Origin: JAVJUS01 sp040220455 | GTDB taxonomy: Bacteria > Pseudomonadota > Alphaproteobacteria > DSM-16000 > Inquilinaceae | NCBI GenBank assembly: GCA_040220455.1 | Contig: JAVJUS010000120.1 | Location: forward strand, 1 to 39,356 | Length of the DNA stretch: 39,356 bases | Reading direction: 5' to 3' | Part shown: positions 31,834-39,356 of the stretch, piece after piece | Numbering within the stretch: position 1 is the first letter of the stretch | Layout of the letters: each line of letters opens with the position of its first letter | Made by a program: the position numbers and the translations under genes | The notes under the pieces: model-generated | What the model saw: only the letters and a program-made list of their open reading frames with translations | Told to the model about the DNA's origin: nothing | The model's database searches: none

Positions 31834-32070
31834 ATGGAGCATGATCTGGACGCCCGCGATCTCGTCTGCCCGATGCCGGTGCTCAGGGCGCGCAAGGCGC
31901 TCAAGAGCCTGGCGGCCGGCGACCGGCTGGTGATTCGCGTGACCGACCCGGCCGCGCCGGAGGACTTCCGCGTCTTCTGCGAGGCGACGGGCCACGTCTT
32001 GGCCGGCATCGAGCCCGATGCTGAAGAGGACGACGTCACGGTCGTGCGAATCGACAAGGCGGCCGATTGA
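31834..32070 (+). CDS. tusA: TusA-family sulfur carrier protein
   Basis: 78 residues, the usual length. The conserved C-P-x-P motif is C12-P-M-P near the N-terminus (LDARDLVCPMPVLRARKAL), followed by GDRLVIRVTDP and the C-terminal beta strand DVTVVRI. TusA proteins carry a persulfide on this Cys and pass sulfur in tRNA thiolation, molybdenum-cofactor synthesis or sulfur oxidation. Divergence from a BigR/SqrR-like repressor suggests persulfide-controlled expression. GGAG (31822-31825) lies 8 nt before the ATG. It converges on the RND pump gene. Confidence 0.92.
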   Translation: MEHDLDARDLVCPMPVLRARKALKSLAAGDRLVIRVTDPAAPEDFRVFCEATGHVLAGIEPDAEEDDVTVVRIDKAAD

Positions 32071-32110
32071 GCCCACCACCCCTCGGTCGCTCCGGCCGCG
32101 GCGGGAGGGT

Positions 32111-35100
32111 CTATTCCGCCGCCGCCGGCTCGGCCTCCTTGCCGCCGGCGCCCGGCGCCGGCGGCGCGCCGGTGGCGCCCGCCGAGGCGGCCCGCTCCGT
32201 ACCGCCCTCGATGAGCGCCATGAAGACGGTCAGCAGCGGCGGGATGACGATCAGCGTCAGGATCGCCGACAGGCTGAGCCCGCCCAGCACCACCGAGCCG
32301 AGCCCGCGATAGAGCTCCGAACCCGCGCCGGGGAAGACGACCAGCGGCAGCATTCCGAAGATGCTGGTCAGCGTCGACATGAAGATCGGGCGCACCCGGT
32401 TGCGCGTCGCCTCGACGATCGCCTGCTCGGTGCTGACCCCGCCCTCGCGGAACAGGTAGAGGCTCTGGTGGACGAGCAGGATGGCGTTGTTCACCACGAT
32501 GCCGACAAGGATGACGAACCCCAGCAGCGTGAGCATGTCGAGAGACTGGGCGACGAAGACGTTGAGCAGGGCCAGCCCCGCGACGCCGCCGGCCGCCGCC
32601 AGCGGCACCGAGATCATGATGATCAGCGGGTACCAAAAGCTTTCGAACAGCACGGCCATGACCAGGTAGACGATGACCAGCGCCATCAGCAGGTCGAGCA
32701 CCATCTCGTTCCAGGTCTCGGTGAGCTGGTCGGCGGTGCCGGACAGGCGCATCGTCACGCCCGGCGGCAGGCCCTCGTCCGTCATCGGCGCCATGACCCG
32801 GTCGCGCACCAGGTCCATCGCCGATTCGAGCGGCAGGCCGGGCGCCGGCACGACCTCCAGCGTCACCGTGCGCACCCGCTCCTTGTGGCGGATCTCGGTC
32901 GGCCCTGCGGTGACCTCCACGCGGGCGAGGGATTCGACCGGCACGATCGTGCCGTTGGCGGTGACCACCGGGATGTCGCCGATGCCCTGGGTCGACGAGA
33001 TGCGGTCTTCGGGGCCGGTCAGGGTCAGGTCGATGCGCTTGCCGTCGACCGTGATCTCCTCGACCCGCAGGCCGTCGTTGAAGGCGTCGACCGCCGCGCC
33101 CAGCTCGCTCGCCGAGACGCCGGAATCGGCCAGGCGCAGCGGATCCGGGATGACCCGGACCTCCGGCGCGCCCAGCTCCAGCCCCGGAATCGGGCGGAAC
33201 TGGTGGCCCTCCTCGCGCGGCATGACCTGGGTGATCCGCCCGGTCGCCTGGAGCGCCACGCCCAGCACGGTGGCGAGATCGGCGCCCGAGACGTCGACCT
33301 CGATCGAGCGCGAGCCGCCGATGCCCGAGCCGAACAGCGAGGCCTGGCGCATGAAGCCGAAGGTGCCCGGCTCGGCGAAGACCGGGCCGCGCAGGGCCGG
33401 GATCACCTCGCCGGCGCGCGCCGCCTGCTCCTCGATGACCGAGGCGCCGACGAAGCTGTTGGTCTGGGTGGCGACGAAGAAGAAGTTCTCGATCAGCGGC
33501 GGCGCGTCGGCCGGGCGCGGCGGGGCGTCCTCGGGCTGCTCGGATATCCACAGCGGCCGGACCGCGTTCTCGAGGTTCTGCGCGATGGTCGAGCTGGTGT
33601 CGAGGTTGTAGCCCGGCGGCGGCAGCACGACGCCGAAGATGAAGTTGCGGTTGCCGTCCGGCAGGTATTCCAGCTTGGGCAGGAACAGCAGCGTGACCAC
33701 GACCGCCGCGCCCGTCACCGCGCCGACCACGCCCAGCGCCAGGACCTTGGAGCGCACGATCCGCCGGGTAAAGCCCTGCAACCCCCTGATGAAGGCGCCG
33801 GCGGCCGCGTCGACGACCGGCAGGCGCACGCGGGTCGCGCTGTCGGTCGACTTGTCCTGGCCCAGCAGCTTGGCCGCCAGCCCCGGGATGACCGTGACGG
33901 CGACCAGCAGGGAGAGCATGACGGAGACCGAGATGGCCACGGCGATGTCGCGGAAGAGCTGGCCGACCTCCAGCTTCATAACCAGGATCGGGATGAAGAC
34001 CATGACCGTGGTCAGCGCCGAGACCAGCACCGCCCCCCAGACCTGGCTCGCCCCCCTGTAGGCCGCCTCCTTGGCCGGCACGCCGTTCTGGCGCAGCCGG
34101 TAGATGTTCTCCAGCACGACGATCGCGGCGTCGACCACCATGCCGATGGCGAAGGCGATGCCGGCCAGCGAGACCACGTTGATCGACCGGCCCAGCGCCG
34201 CCATGGCGACGAAGGAGCCGATCACGGAGATCGGGATGGCGAGCGAGACGACCAGCGTGGCCCGGCCGGAACGCAGGAACAGCAGCAGCATCATCGCGGC
34301 GAGCGCGCCGCCGACGACGATGTTCTGGCGCACGAGCGCGATGGCGCTGTCGATGTAGATGGTCTCGTCGTAGACCTGACGCAGTTCCAGGCGCTGGGCC
34401 GGGATCTCGGCCCCGGACAGCTCGGCGACGGCGGCCTTGATCTCGTCCATGACCTCGATGACGTTGGCGCCGGTCTCGCGCTGGACGTTCATCGCCAGCG
34501 CCGGCTCGCCCAGGAAGCGGATGCGCGCGCCCGGGTCCTTGTAGCCGAACTCGACCGTGGCGATGTCGCCGACGGTGACGCGCCCGACCGCGCCGGTCGC
34601 CGGGTCGACCCGGCTGCGCAGGAGCACGGCGCGGACCTGGTCCAGCGTCGTGAACTCCCCGTCGGTGCGCACCACGTAGCGCCGCTTGCCCTCGTCGACG
34701 TCGCCCGCCGAGGCGGCGACATTGGCCGCGCGCAGGGCGGCCACCACCTCGCCGACGGTCAGGCCGTAGCGCGCCATGCGCTCGGAATCGATGACGACCC
34801 GCATCTCCCGGTCGGTGCCGCCGAAGACGTTGACCTGGGCGACGCCCGGGACCCGCTCCAGGCGCTCCTTGACGATGTCCTCCATGAACTCGCCATAGGT
34901 GTGGATCGGGCGGTCGTTGCCGGGCTGGCGGGTCAGCGTGAACCAGGCGATGCCGCTGCCCTCCGACGGGCCGGTCTCCAGCGTCGGCTCGTCGGCCTCC
35001 GCCGGGTAGTCGCTGACCCGGTCGAGCCGGTTGGCGACCAGCAGCAGGGCGCGGTCCATGTCGGTGTCGACGCCGAAGGTCAGGTCGATCTCGCCCCGGC

Positions 35101-35359
35101 CGTCGGAGGAGGTGCTGACCATCTCCTCCAGCCCGTCGAGGCCCTTGAGCGCGTCCTCCTGGCGGTTGACGATCTCGCGCTCGACCTCGGCCGGCGCGGC
35201 GCCGGGCCAGTTGGTCGAGACCTGGATGACCGGGCGCTCGACGTCGGGGGTGAGCTGGATCGGGATCGACTGCAGGGCGACATAGCCGAACATCACCACC
35301 ATGAGGACGGCGGCGATGACGGCGATCGGCCGGTCGATGGCGAGGCGGATCGGATTCAT
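32111..35359 (-). CDS. RND efflux transporter permease subunit (HAE1 type)
   Basis: 1082 residues with the two-fold repeated RND layout: a first membrane helix (IDRPIAVIAAVLMVVMF), a large porter loop, the first helix block (about 340-470), another large loop and the second helix block (about 870-1040). The proton-relay helix TM4 has GMVVDAAIVVLEN, with D410 but Ala411 where AcrB has a second Asp. Such pumps expel drugs, detergents or metabolites by proton motive force together with a periplasmic adaptor and an outer-membrane channel. The adaptor gene lies 3 bp upstream; no outer-membrane channel gene is in view. Confidence 0.95.
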   Translation of the reverse strand: MNPIRLAIDRPIAVIAAVLMVVMFGYVALQSIPIQLTPDVERPVIQVSTNWPGAAPAEVEREIVNRQEDALKGLDGLEEMVSTSSDGRGEIDLTFGVDTDMDRALLLVANRLDRVSDYPAEADEPTLETGPSEGSGIAWFTLTRQPGNDRPIHTYGEFMEDIVKERLERVPGVAQVNVFGGTDREMRVVIDSERMARYGLTVGEVVAALRAANVAASAGDVDEGKRRYVVRTDGEFTTLDQVRAVLLRSRVDPATGAVGRVTVGDIATVEFGYKDPGARIRFLGEPALAMNVQRETGANVIEVMDEIKAAVAELSGAEIPAQRLELRQVYDETIYIDSAIALVRQNIVVGGALAAMMLLLFLRSGRATLVVSLAIPISVIGSFVAMAALGRSINVVSLAGIAFAIGMVVDAAIVVLENIYRLRQNGVPAKEAAYRGASQVWGAVLVSALTTVMVFIPILVMKLEVGQLFRDIAVAISVSVMLSLLVAVTVIPGLAAKLLGQDKSTDSATRVRLPVVDAAAGAFIRGLQGFTRRIVRSKVLALGVVGAVTGAAVVVTLLFLPKLEYLPDGNRNFIFGVVLPPPGYNLDTSSTIAQNLENAVRPLWISEQPEDAPPRPADAPPLIENFFFVATQTNSFVGASVIEEQAARAGEVIPALRGPVFAEPGTFGFMRQASLFGSGIGGSRSIEVDVSGADLATVLGVALQATGRITQVMPREEGHQFRPIPGLELGAPEVRVIPDPLRLADSGVSASELGAAVDAFNDGLRVEEITVDGKRIDLTLTGPEDRISSTQGIGDIPVVTANGTIVPVESLARVEVTAGPTEIRHKERVRTVTLEVVPAPGLPLESAMDLVRDRVMAPMTDEGLPPGVTMRLSGTADQLTETWNEMVLDLLMALVIVYLVMAVLFESFWYPLIIMISVPLAAAGGVAGLALLNVFVAQSLDMLTLLGFVILVGIVVNNAILLVHQSLYLFREGGVSTEQAIVEATRNRVRPIFMSTLTSIFGMLPLVVFPGAGSELYRGLGSVVLGGLSLSAILTLIVIPPLLTVFMALIEGGTERAASAGATGAPPAPGAGGKEAEPAAAE

Positions 35360-35362
35360 GGT

Positions 35363-36535
35363 CTAGCTCGCCCCGTCCCAGCGGATCGGCTGGCCGGGCC
35401 GCAGCCGCTCGTTGCCGCGCACGACGACCATGTCGCCGGGCGCCAGTCCGTCCAGCACCTCGAAGCGGTTGCCGACGGCGCGGCCCAGCTCGACCGGGCG
35501 CATCTCCGCCGCGCCGTCGACCGCGACATAGACGATGCGCCCGCGCGCGCCGGCGATGACCGCGTCCTTGTGGACCGTCACCACGTCGCGCGTGCGCCCG
35601 ACCGGCAGGCTCACCGTCACGGCCTCGTTGCCGGCCAGCGGCGTCTCGGTCCGCTCGAAATGCGGGTCGAAGCGCACCGGCCGGGTGCGCGTCGCCGGGT
35701 CCTCCAGCGGTACCACGGCGCGCACGGTGGCGCGGTGCGTCGTCCCGCCGGCGGTGGTGAAGGTGACCTCGCGCCCCGGCGTCAGCGCGGAGACCCGTTC
35801 GGTGGCGACCGCCGCCTCGACCTCCAGGTCGCGGTCGTTGATCAGCATGACCACCGGGTCGCCGACGCGCAGATACTCGCCGACATGGGCGTCGCGCCGG
35901 CCGACCGTGCCGTCGAAGGGCGCGCGCACGACCGCGTCCTCGAGGTCCGTCTCGGCCTGGCGCAGCGCGACCTCGGCCCGCTGTCCGCGGGCCTGGGCGA
36001 CGCGCAGCAGGCCGTTCTGGCGGCGCAGCGCCTGCTCGGCGTCGTCGAGCCGGGCCTGGGAGAAGGCGGCGCTGCCCGACAGGCGGCGGATGCGGTCGAG
36101 CTCCTGGCGCGCGCTTTCCAGGCCGGCGGCGGCGGCCTCGGCGCTCGCCTCGGCCTCCTGCAGGTCGGCGCGGGCGAGCGCGACCGCGTCCTCCAGCCGG
36201 TCGATGTCGAGCGTGACGATCGCCTCGCCCTCGGCCACCCGGTCGCCCACGGTCTTGTGCACCCGCGCCACCGTCCCGGCGACCTGGGCCGCCAGCACGG
36301 ATTCCCGCGCGACGATGCGGCCGACCACCGGGGCGGTCTGGCTCATCGGCTCGGTGATCACCTCGTCGACGGCGACCAGGGCCGCCTGCTCCTGCGCCAG
36401 CGCCGGGCGCGGCGGCCCGGCCACGGCCAAGGCGAGGCCGAGGACCGCGGCGGCGGCGAGGGCGCGAACGGCGAGGGCCCGGGCGGCGAGGGCGTGGAAA
36501 GGGGCGCCCCGAAGGCGACGACGAAGAAGGGGCAT
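35363..36535 (-). CDS. RND efflux periplasmic adaptor (HlyD/MFP family)
   Basis: 390 residues. A long basic N-region (MPLLRRRLRG) and hydrophobic core end at a signal-peptidase site near ALA-Q (residue 47-48). Then come the lipoyl half-motif (AQVAGTVARVHKTVGDRVAEGEAI), an alpha-helical hairpin (about residues 110-180, Ala/Glu/Arg-rich coiled coil), the second lipoyl half (VVRAPFDGTVGRRDAHVGEYL) and beta-barrel and membrane-proximal domains (ALTPGREVTF, VVRGNERLRPGQPI). ATG 36535 has GGAG 6 nt upstream; the longer frame to 36646 is not family-like. It works with the downstream RND permease. Confidence 0.93.
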   Translation of the reverse strand: MPLLRRRLRGAPFHALAARALAVRALAAAAVLGLALAVAGPPRPALAQEQAALVAVDEVITEPMSQTAPVVGRIVARESVLAAQVAGTVARVHKTVGDRVAEGEAIVTLDIDRLEDAVALARADLQEAEASAEAAAAGLESARQELDRIRRLSGSAAFSQARLDDAEQALRRQNGLLRVAQARGQRAEVALRQAETDLEDAVVRAPFDGTVGRRDAHVGEYLRVGDPVVMLINDRDLEVEAAVATERVSALTPGREVTFTTAGGTTHRATVRAVVPLEDPATRTRPVRFDPHFERTETPLAGNEAVTVSLPVGRTRDVVTVHKDAVIAGARGRIVYVAVDGAAEMRPVELGRAVGNRFEVLDGLAPGDMVVVRGNERLRPGQPIRWDGAS

Positions 36536-36865
36536 GGAAGGCTCCGTTGACGGCCCGGCACACCGGGCATCCCGGCACGGCCGACACCGGTCCCGGCGGG
36601 GCGGATCGATCCGCCCGCGCGGGCCGTTCGCGGCGCACTTTGCCACATGACAGGACGAGATGGGTCGATTTGTTGCGGGATCAACGGTCGGCGCGTCGGT
36701 GCGCGCGGGGGTCGGCGCGTCGGAGGCGCGGGGCGCGGGCGGCCGGGCCGTTCTTCCGGGCCTCGCGTCGCGCCCGGCTTCGTGCTATGAGCCCGCGCGG
36801 GCGCCGGCGGCTTCCGGCCGGGCGCCGGACCGCCCGTCCTCGTCGCCCCGGCCGTCCGGACGCCC

Positions 36866-37810
36866 ATGCATACCGCGCTCTTCACCCACGCCGCCTGTAT
36901 CGACCACGACACGGGCCATGGCCATCCCGAGCGCCCGGATCGCCTGAAGGCGGTGGCGCGCGCCCTGGAGGCGGAGGAATTCACCTTCCTGGGCCGCCAC
37001 GAGGCGCCGCGCGCCACGCCGGAGCAGATCGCCCGCGCCCATCCGCGGAGCCATGTCGACCACGTGCTGGGGGCGATCCCGAAGAACGGCCATCGCAGCC
37101 TGGATCCGGACACGATCCTGTCGCCGGGGTCCGGCGAGGCGGCGCTGCGCGCGGCGGGCGCGGTCTGCGCGGCGGTCGACGCGGTCTTCTGCGGCGACAG
37201 CGAGCCCGAGGGCGCGCGCAACGCCTTCTGCGCCGTGCGCCCGCCCGGCCACCACGCCGAGGCGGCGCGCGCCATGGGCTTCTGCCTGTTCAACAATGCG
37301 GCGATCGGCGCGTTCCACGCCCGCGCCGCGCACGGCATCCGCCGGGTCGCGGTGATCGACTTCGACGTCCACCATGGCAACGGTACCCAGGACATCTTCT
37401 GGGACGACCCGGCGCTGTTCTACGCCTCGACCCATCAGAGCCCGTTCTACCCCGGGACCGGCGCGGCGTCGGAACGCGGGGCGGCCGACAACATCCTCAA
37501 CGTGCCGCTGCACGCCCGTGCCGGCTCGCCGGAATTCCGCCACGCCATGGGGGAGACGGTGCTGCCGGCGCTGGAGGCCTTCGCGCCGGAGCTGCTGATC
37601 GTCTCCGCCGGCTTCGACGCCCATCGGGCCGACCCGCTGGCCCAGCTCGACCTGTCGGAGGCCGATTTCGCCTGGGCGACGCGCAAGCTGTGCGAGCTCG
37701 CCGGCCGGGTCTGCGAGGGCCGGCTCGTCTCCACGCTGGAGGGCGGCTACGACCTCGACGCCCTGGCCTCGTGCACCGCCGTCCATGTCCGGGAGCTGAT
37801 GGCGGGCTGA
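36866..37810 (+). CDS. Histone deacetylase family protein (class II-like amidohydrolase)
   Basis: 314 residues. Zinc ligands D167 and H169 (VIDFDVHHGNGTQ) and D251 (SAGFDAHRADPL), the tandem His pair H129/H130 (RPPGHHAEA) and the transition-state Tyr in LEGGYDLDAL are all present, so it should be active. The N-terminal HPERPDRL segment is standard. Bacterial members remove acetyl groups from acetylpolyamines, lysine or small molecules such as acetoin-related compounds; the substrate here is not known. It is a lone gene upstream of the xseB-ispA-dxs run and divergent from the RND pump operon. Confidence 0.92.
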   Translation: MHTALFTHAACIDHDTGHGHPERPDRLKAVARALEAEEFTFLGRHEAPRATPEQIARAHPRSHVDHVLGAIPKNGHRSLDPDTILSPGSGEAALRAAGAVCAAVDAVFCGDSEPEGARNAFCAVRPPGHHAEAARAMGFCLFNNAAIGAFHARAAHGIRRVAVIDFDVHHGNGTQDIFWDDPALFYASTHQSPFYPGTGAASERGAADNILNVPLHARAGSPEFRHAMGETVLPALEAFAPELLIVSAGFDAHRADPLAQLDLSEADFAWATRKLCELAGRVCEGRLVSTLEGGYDLDALASCTAVHVRELMAG

Positions 37811-37841
37811 TCGGGGCTTGCCCCGGCGTGCGGGCCGGTGC

Positions 37842-37870
37842 TTGCCCGGCCGGCGGGGCGGGGCTTACAG
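37842..37870 (+). promoter_or_regulatory. Candidate sigma-70 promoter of xseB-ispA-dxs
   Basis: TTGCCC (37842-37847), a 17-bp spacer and TTACAG (37865-37870), about 100 nt before the xseB start in the gap after the deacetylase gene. A moderate match to consensus, not proven. Confidence 0.35.
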
Positions 37871-37967
37871 TGCGGCGTCGTCGACGGGCGCGGCGGCCGA
37901 GTCGCCGGAGTCGGCCGGTCCCCGAAGGCCGGCGGCGCGCCCGGCAGGACTGCGAGATCGGAGCGAC

Positions 37968-38243
37968 ATGGCCGGAACCGGAAGCGACGACGGCGGCACG
38001 GCGATTCCCGAGGACGTGGCCGCGATGACCTTCGAACAGGCGCTGGCGGAGCTCGAAGGGCTGGTCCGCAAGCTGGAGAGCGGGGAGATCGAGCTCGACG
38101 AGAGCATCGCCGCCTACGAGCGCGGCGCCCGCCTCAAGGCCCATTGCGAGCGCAAGCTCGCCGAGGCGCAGCAGAAGGTCGACACCATCGCCAAGACGCC
38201 CGACGGCGGCGTCACCCTCCAGGAGGGCGGTTCCGAGACATGA
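37968..38243 (+). CDS. xseB: Exodeoxyribonuclease VII small subunit
   Basis: 91 residues. The conserved core MTFEQALAELEGLVRKLESG (residues 20-39), then ELDESIAAYERGARLKAHCE and LAEAQQKVDTI, is diagnostic of XseB, which binds XseA to form exonuclease VII, a single-strand-specific exonuclease used in repair. The ATG at 37968 was chosen over a frame starting at 37818 because GGAG lies close upstream and the earlier sequence is not family-like. Its stop overlaps the ispA start by 4 bp (ATGA), a common arrangement in proteobacteria. xseA is not in the window. Confidence 0.95.
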   Translation: MAGTGSDDGGTAIPEDVAAMTFEQALAELEGLVRKLESGEIELDESIAAYERGARLKAHCERKLAEAQQKVDTIAKTPDGGVTLQEGGSET

Positions 38244-39142
38244 CGGTGACCGGATCGGACGACATCGCCGAGCGCATGGGCGAGGCGGCGGAGCGCGTCG
38301 GCGAGGCGCTGGACTACCTGCTGCCCGAGCCACGCGACGACGAGGCGCGGCTGTTCGAGGCGATGCGCTACGCCTCGCTGGGCGGGGGCAAGCGGCTCCG
38401 GCCGTTCCTGGTGCTGTCGAGCTGCGGGCTGTTCGGCGTGTCGGAGAGCTGCGCCCTGCGCGTGGCCGCGGCGGTGGAATGCGTGCACTGCTATTCGCTG
38501 GTGCACGACGACCTGCCGGCCATGGACGACGACGACCTGCGCCGCGGCAAGCCGACGGCCCATCGCGCCTATGACGAGGCGACGGCGATCCTGGCGGGCG
38601 ACGCGCTGCTGACGCTCGCCTTCGAGATCCTGTCCCACACGGACACCCACGCCGACCCGCTGGTGCGCTCGAACCTGGTCTTCCGGCTGGCCCGCGCGGT
38701 CGGCGGGCACGGCATGGTCGGCGGCCAGATGATGGACATGCTGGCGGCGCGGGCGGATTTCGACATCGGCCAGATCACCCGGCTGCAGCGCCTCAAGACG
38801 GGCGAGCTCTTCGCCTTCGCCTGCGAATCGGGTGCGATCATGGGCAGGGTCGACAGCGCGCGGCGCCACGCTCTGCATGCCTACGCCCACGACCTGGGCC
38901 TCGCCTTCCAGATCGCCGACGACCTGCTCGACGCCTTGGGGCGCGAGGAGGATGTCGGCAAGGCGGTGGGCAAGGACGCCGATCAGGGCAAGGCGACCTT
39001 CGTATCGATCCTGGGCATCGACCGGGCGCGCGATCAGGCGCGCATGCTGGCCGACCAGGCGATCGCCCATCTGGAGCTGTTCGAGGAGCGGGCCGAGCCG
39101 TTGCGCGGCGTGGCCCGCTTCGTCGTCGAACGCCGGGCCTGA
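38240..39142 (+). CDS. ispA: Polyprenyl synthetase / farnesyl diphosphate synthase
   Basis: 300 residues. The first aspartate-rich motif is DDLPAMDDDDLRRGKPT and the second is FQIADDLLDALG, with GGGKRLRPFL at the substrate pocket and KTGELFAFAC. This is the short-chain (type II FPP synthase-like) prenyltransferase pattern that condenses IPP with DMAPP and GPP to make farnesyl diphosphate. The start overlaps the xseB stop by 4 bp. dxs begins 73 nt downstream, so the run links DNA repair and isoprenoid precursor genes as in many alphaproteobacteria. Confidence 0.95.
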   Translation: MTVTGSDDIAERMGEAAERVGEALDYLLPEPRDDEARLFEAMRYASLGGGKRLRPFLVLSSCGLFGVSESCALRVAAAVECVHCYSLVHDDLPAMDDDDLRRGKPTAHRAYDEATAILAGDALLTLAFEILSHTDTHADPLVRSNLVFRLARAVGGHGMVGGQMMDMLAARADFDIGQITRLQRLKTGELFAFACESGAIMGRVDSARRHALHAYAHDLGLAFQIADDLLDALGREEDVGKAVGKDADQGKATFVSILGIDRARDQARMLADQAIAHLELFEERAEPLRGVARFVVERRA

Positions 39143-39215
39143 GGCCGCGGCGCCGGCACGCCGTCGAAGGCAACAACCGGGCCGCGCCATGGCCCGCCGA
39201 GGGAGAGACGTCGCG

Positions 39216-39356
39216 ATGGGTCCGGAGACGCCGCTGTTGGACGCGCTTGTTGGGCCGGAGGACCTGCGGGGCCGGTCGTCGGAGGAGTTGACGCGCGTGG
39301 CCGAGGAGCTGCGGGCGGAGACGATCGCGGCGGTGTCGGAGACGGGCGGGCATCTG
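39216..39356 (+). CDS. dxs: 1-deoxy-D-xylulose-5-phosphate synthase, N-terminal part
   Basis: Only the first 47 residues are in the window, and the frame is open to its end. TPLLDALVGPEDLRGRSSEE and LRAETIAAVSETGGHL match the DXS N-terminus, where this His-containing GGHL motif binds thiamine diphosphate. DXS makes 1-deoxy-D-xylulose 5-phosphate from pyruvate and glyceraldehyde 3-phosphate, the first MEP-pathway step. ATG 39216 has GGGAGAG 9 nt upstream; an in-frame ATG at 39189 has no ribosome site. The position after ispA is typical. Confidence 0.93.
   Translation, partial: MGPETPLLDALVGPEDLRGRSSEELTRVAEELRAETIAAVSETGGHL

Noticed and set aside
32111..35359. Ala411 replacing the second Asp of the AcrB-type TM4 pair in the RND permease
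   Set aside because: VD-A/N-AI variants are common in HAE1-type RND proteins outside the AcrB group, so this is not evidence of a defective pump.
31767..36638. Open frame of 1623 codons on the minus strand, and a 1510-codon frame on the plus strand (32018-36550), over the RND operon
   Set aside because: Both are shadow frames produced by strong GC bias. Their composition is dominated by Arg, Gly, Ala and Pro or by Asp, His, Arg and Gln, with no domains, while the RND permease and adaptor in other frames are full-length and family-like.
36672..36685. GTTG-N6-CAAC dyad upstream of the RND adaptor gene
   Set aside because: The half-sites are only 4 bp long and no linked TetR- or MarR-type regulator is present; expected by chance.
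39189..39215. Upstream in-frame ATG for dxs
   Set aside because: It lacks a ribosome site, whereas ATG 39216 has GGGAGAG at good spacing and matches the family N-terminus.

Overview
The window comes from a very GC-rich bacterium, almost certainly an alphaproteobacterium and most like the Rhodospirillales. Evidence for this: sdh genes in the order C-D-A-B, a CpdR-type single-domain receiver after a zinc-ribbon/DUF3426-type membrane protein, an FnrN/FnrL-type regulator, a mesaconyl-CoA hydratase beside a CoA-ester lyase (ethylmalonyl-CoA-pathway chemistry), and an xseB-ispA-dxs run. No rRNA, tRNA, CRISPR array, complete transposon or phage gene was seen. Most of the window is ordinary chromosomal housekeeping. 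I saw no whole undescribed system; the unusual material is regulatory and repeat DNA plus some local gene architecture.

Layout. 1-1.1 kb: end of a membrane protein and a CpdR-like receiver. 1.2-3.5 kb: a fasciclin lipoprotein, an ECF sigma factor and an RskA-type anti-sigma factor, a trio resembling the mycobacterial SigK/RskA/MPT83 set. 3.7-7.1 kb: leuB and asd (leucine and aspartate-family amino-acid synthesis), separated by two opposite-strand genes (a DUF962/Mpo1-like membrane protein and a PCu(A)C copper chaperone). 7.2-10 kb: an exported HExxH protein, then a translationally coupled CitE-like lyase and mesaconyl-CoA hydratase. 10.1-15.1 kb: a methyltransferase facing away from sdhCDAB. 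The sdh operon is split between sdhA and sdhB by a small cassette of paired palindromic repeats around a dead GIY-YIG nuclease gene.

15.0-18.9 kb (minus strand): an envelope-glycolipid set of PAP2 phosphatase, GT39 lipid glycosyltransferase, LAB_N small membrane protein and GT2 polyprenyl-phosphate glycosyltransferase. 19.1-28.3 kb (minus strand): a carbohydrate uptake and catabolism operon that reads FGGY kinase, FucU-like mutarotase, ribokinase-like kinase, two permeases, binding protein, ATPase, aldo/keto reductase. It has no dedicated regulator in view but has operator-like dyads.

28.5-32.1 kb: an oxygen-sensing Fnr-type regulator and a divergent GNAT-like protein sharing an Fnr box; an RlmI-like rRNA methyltransferase; and a BigR/SqrR-like ArsR repressor divergent from a TusA-family sulfur carrier, with an apparently leaderless repressor promoter. 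32.1-36.5 kb: a two-gene RND efflux pump. 36.9 kb to the end: a histone-deacetylase-like amidohydrolase, then xseB, ispA and the start of dxs (isoprenoid precursor supply). Many very long overlapping ORFs on the opposite strands are GC-driven shadows and are not annotated.
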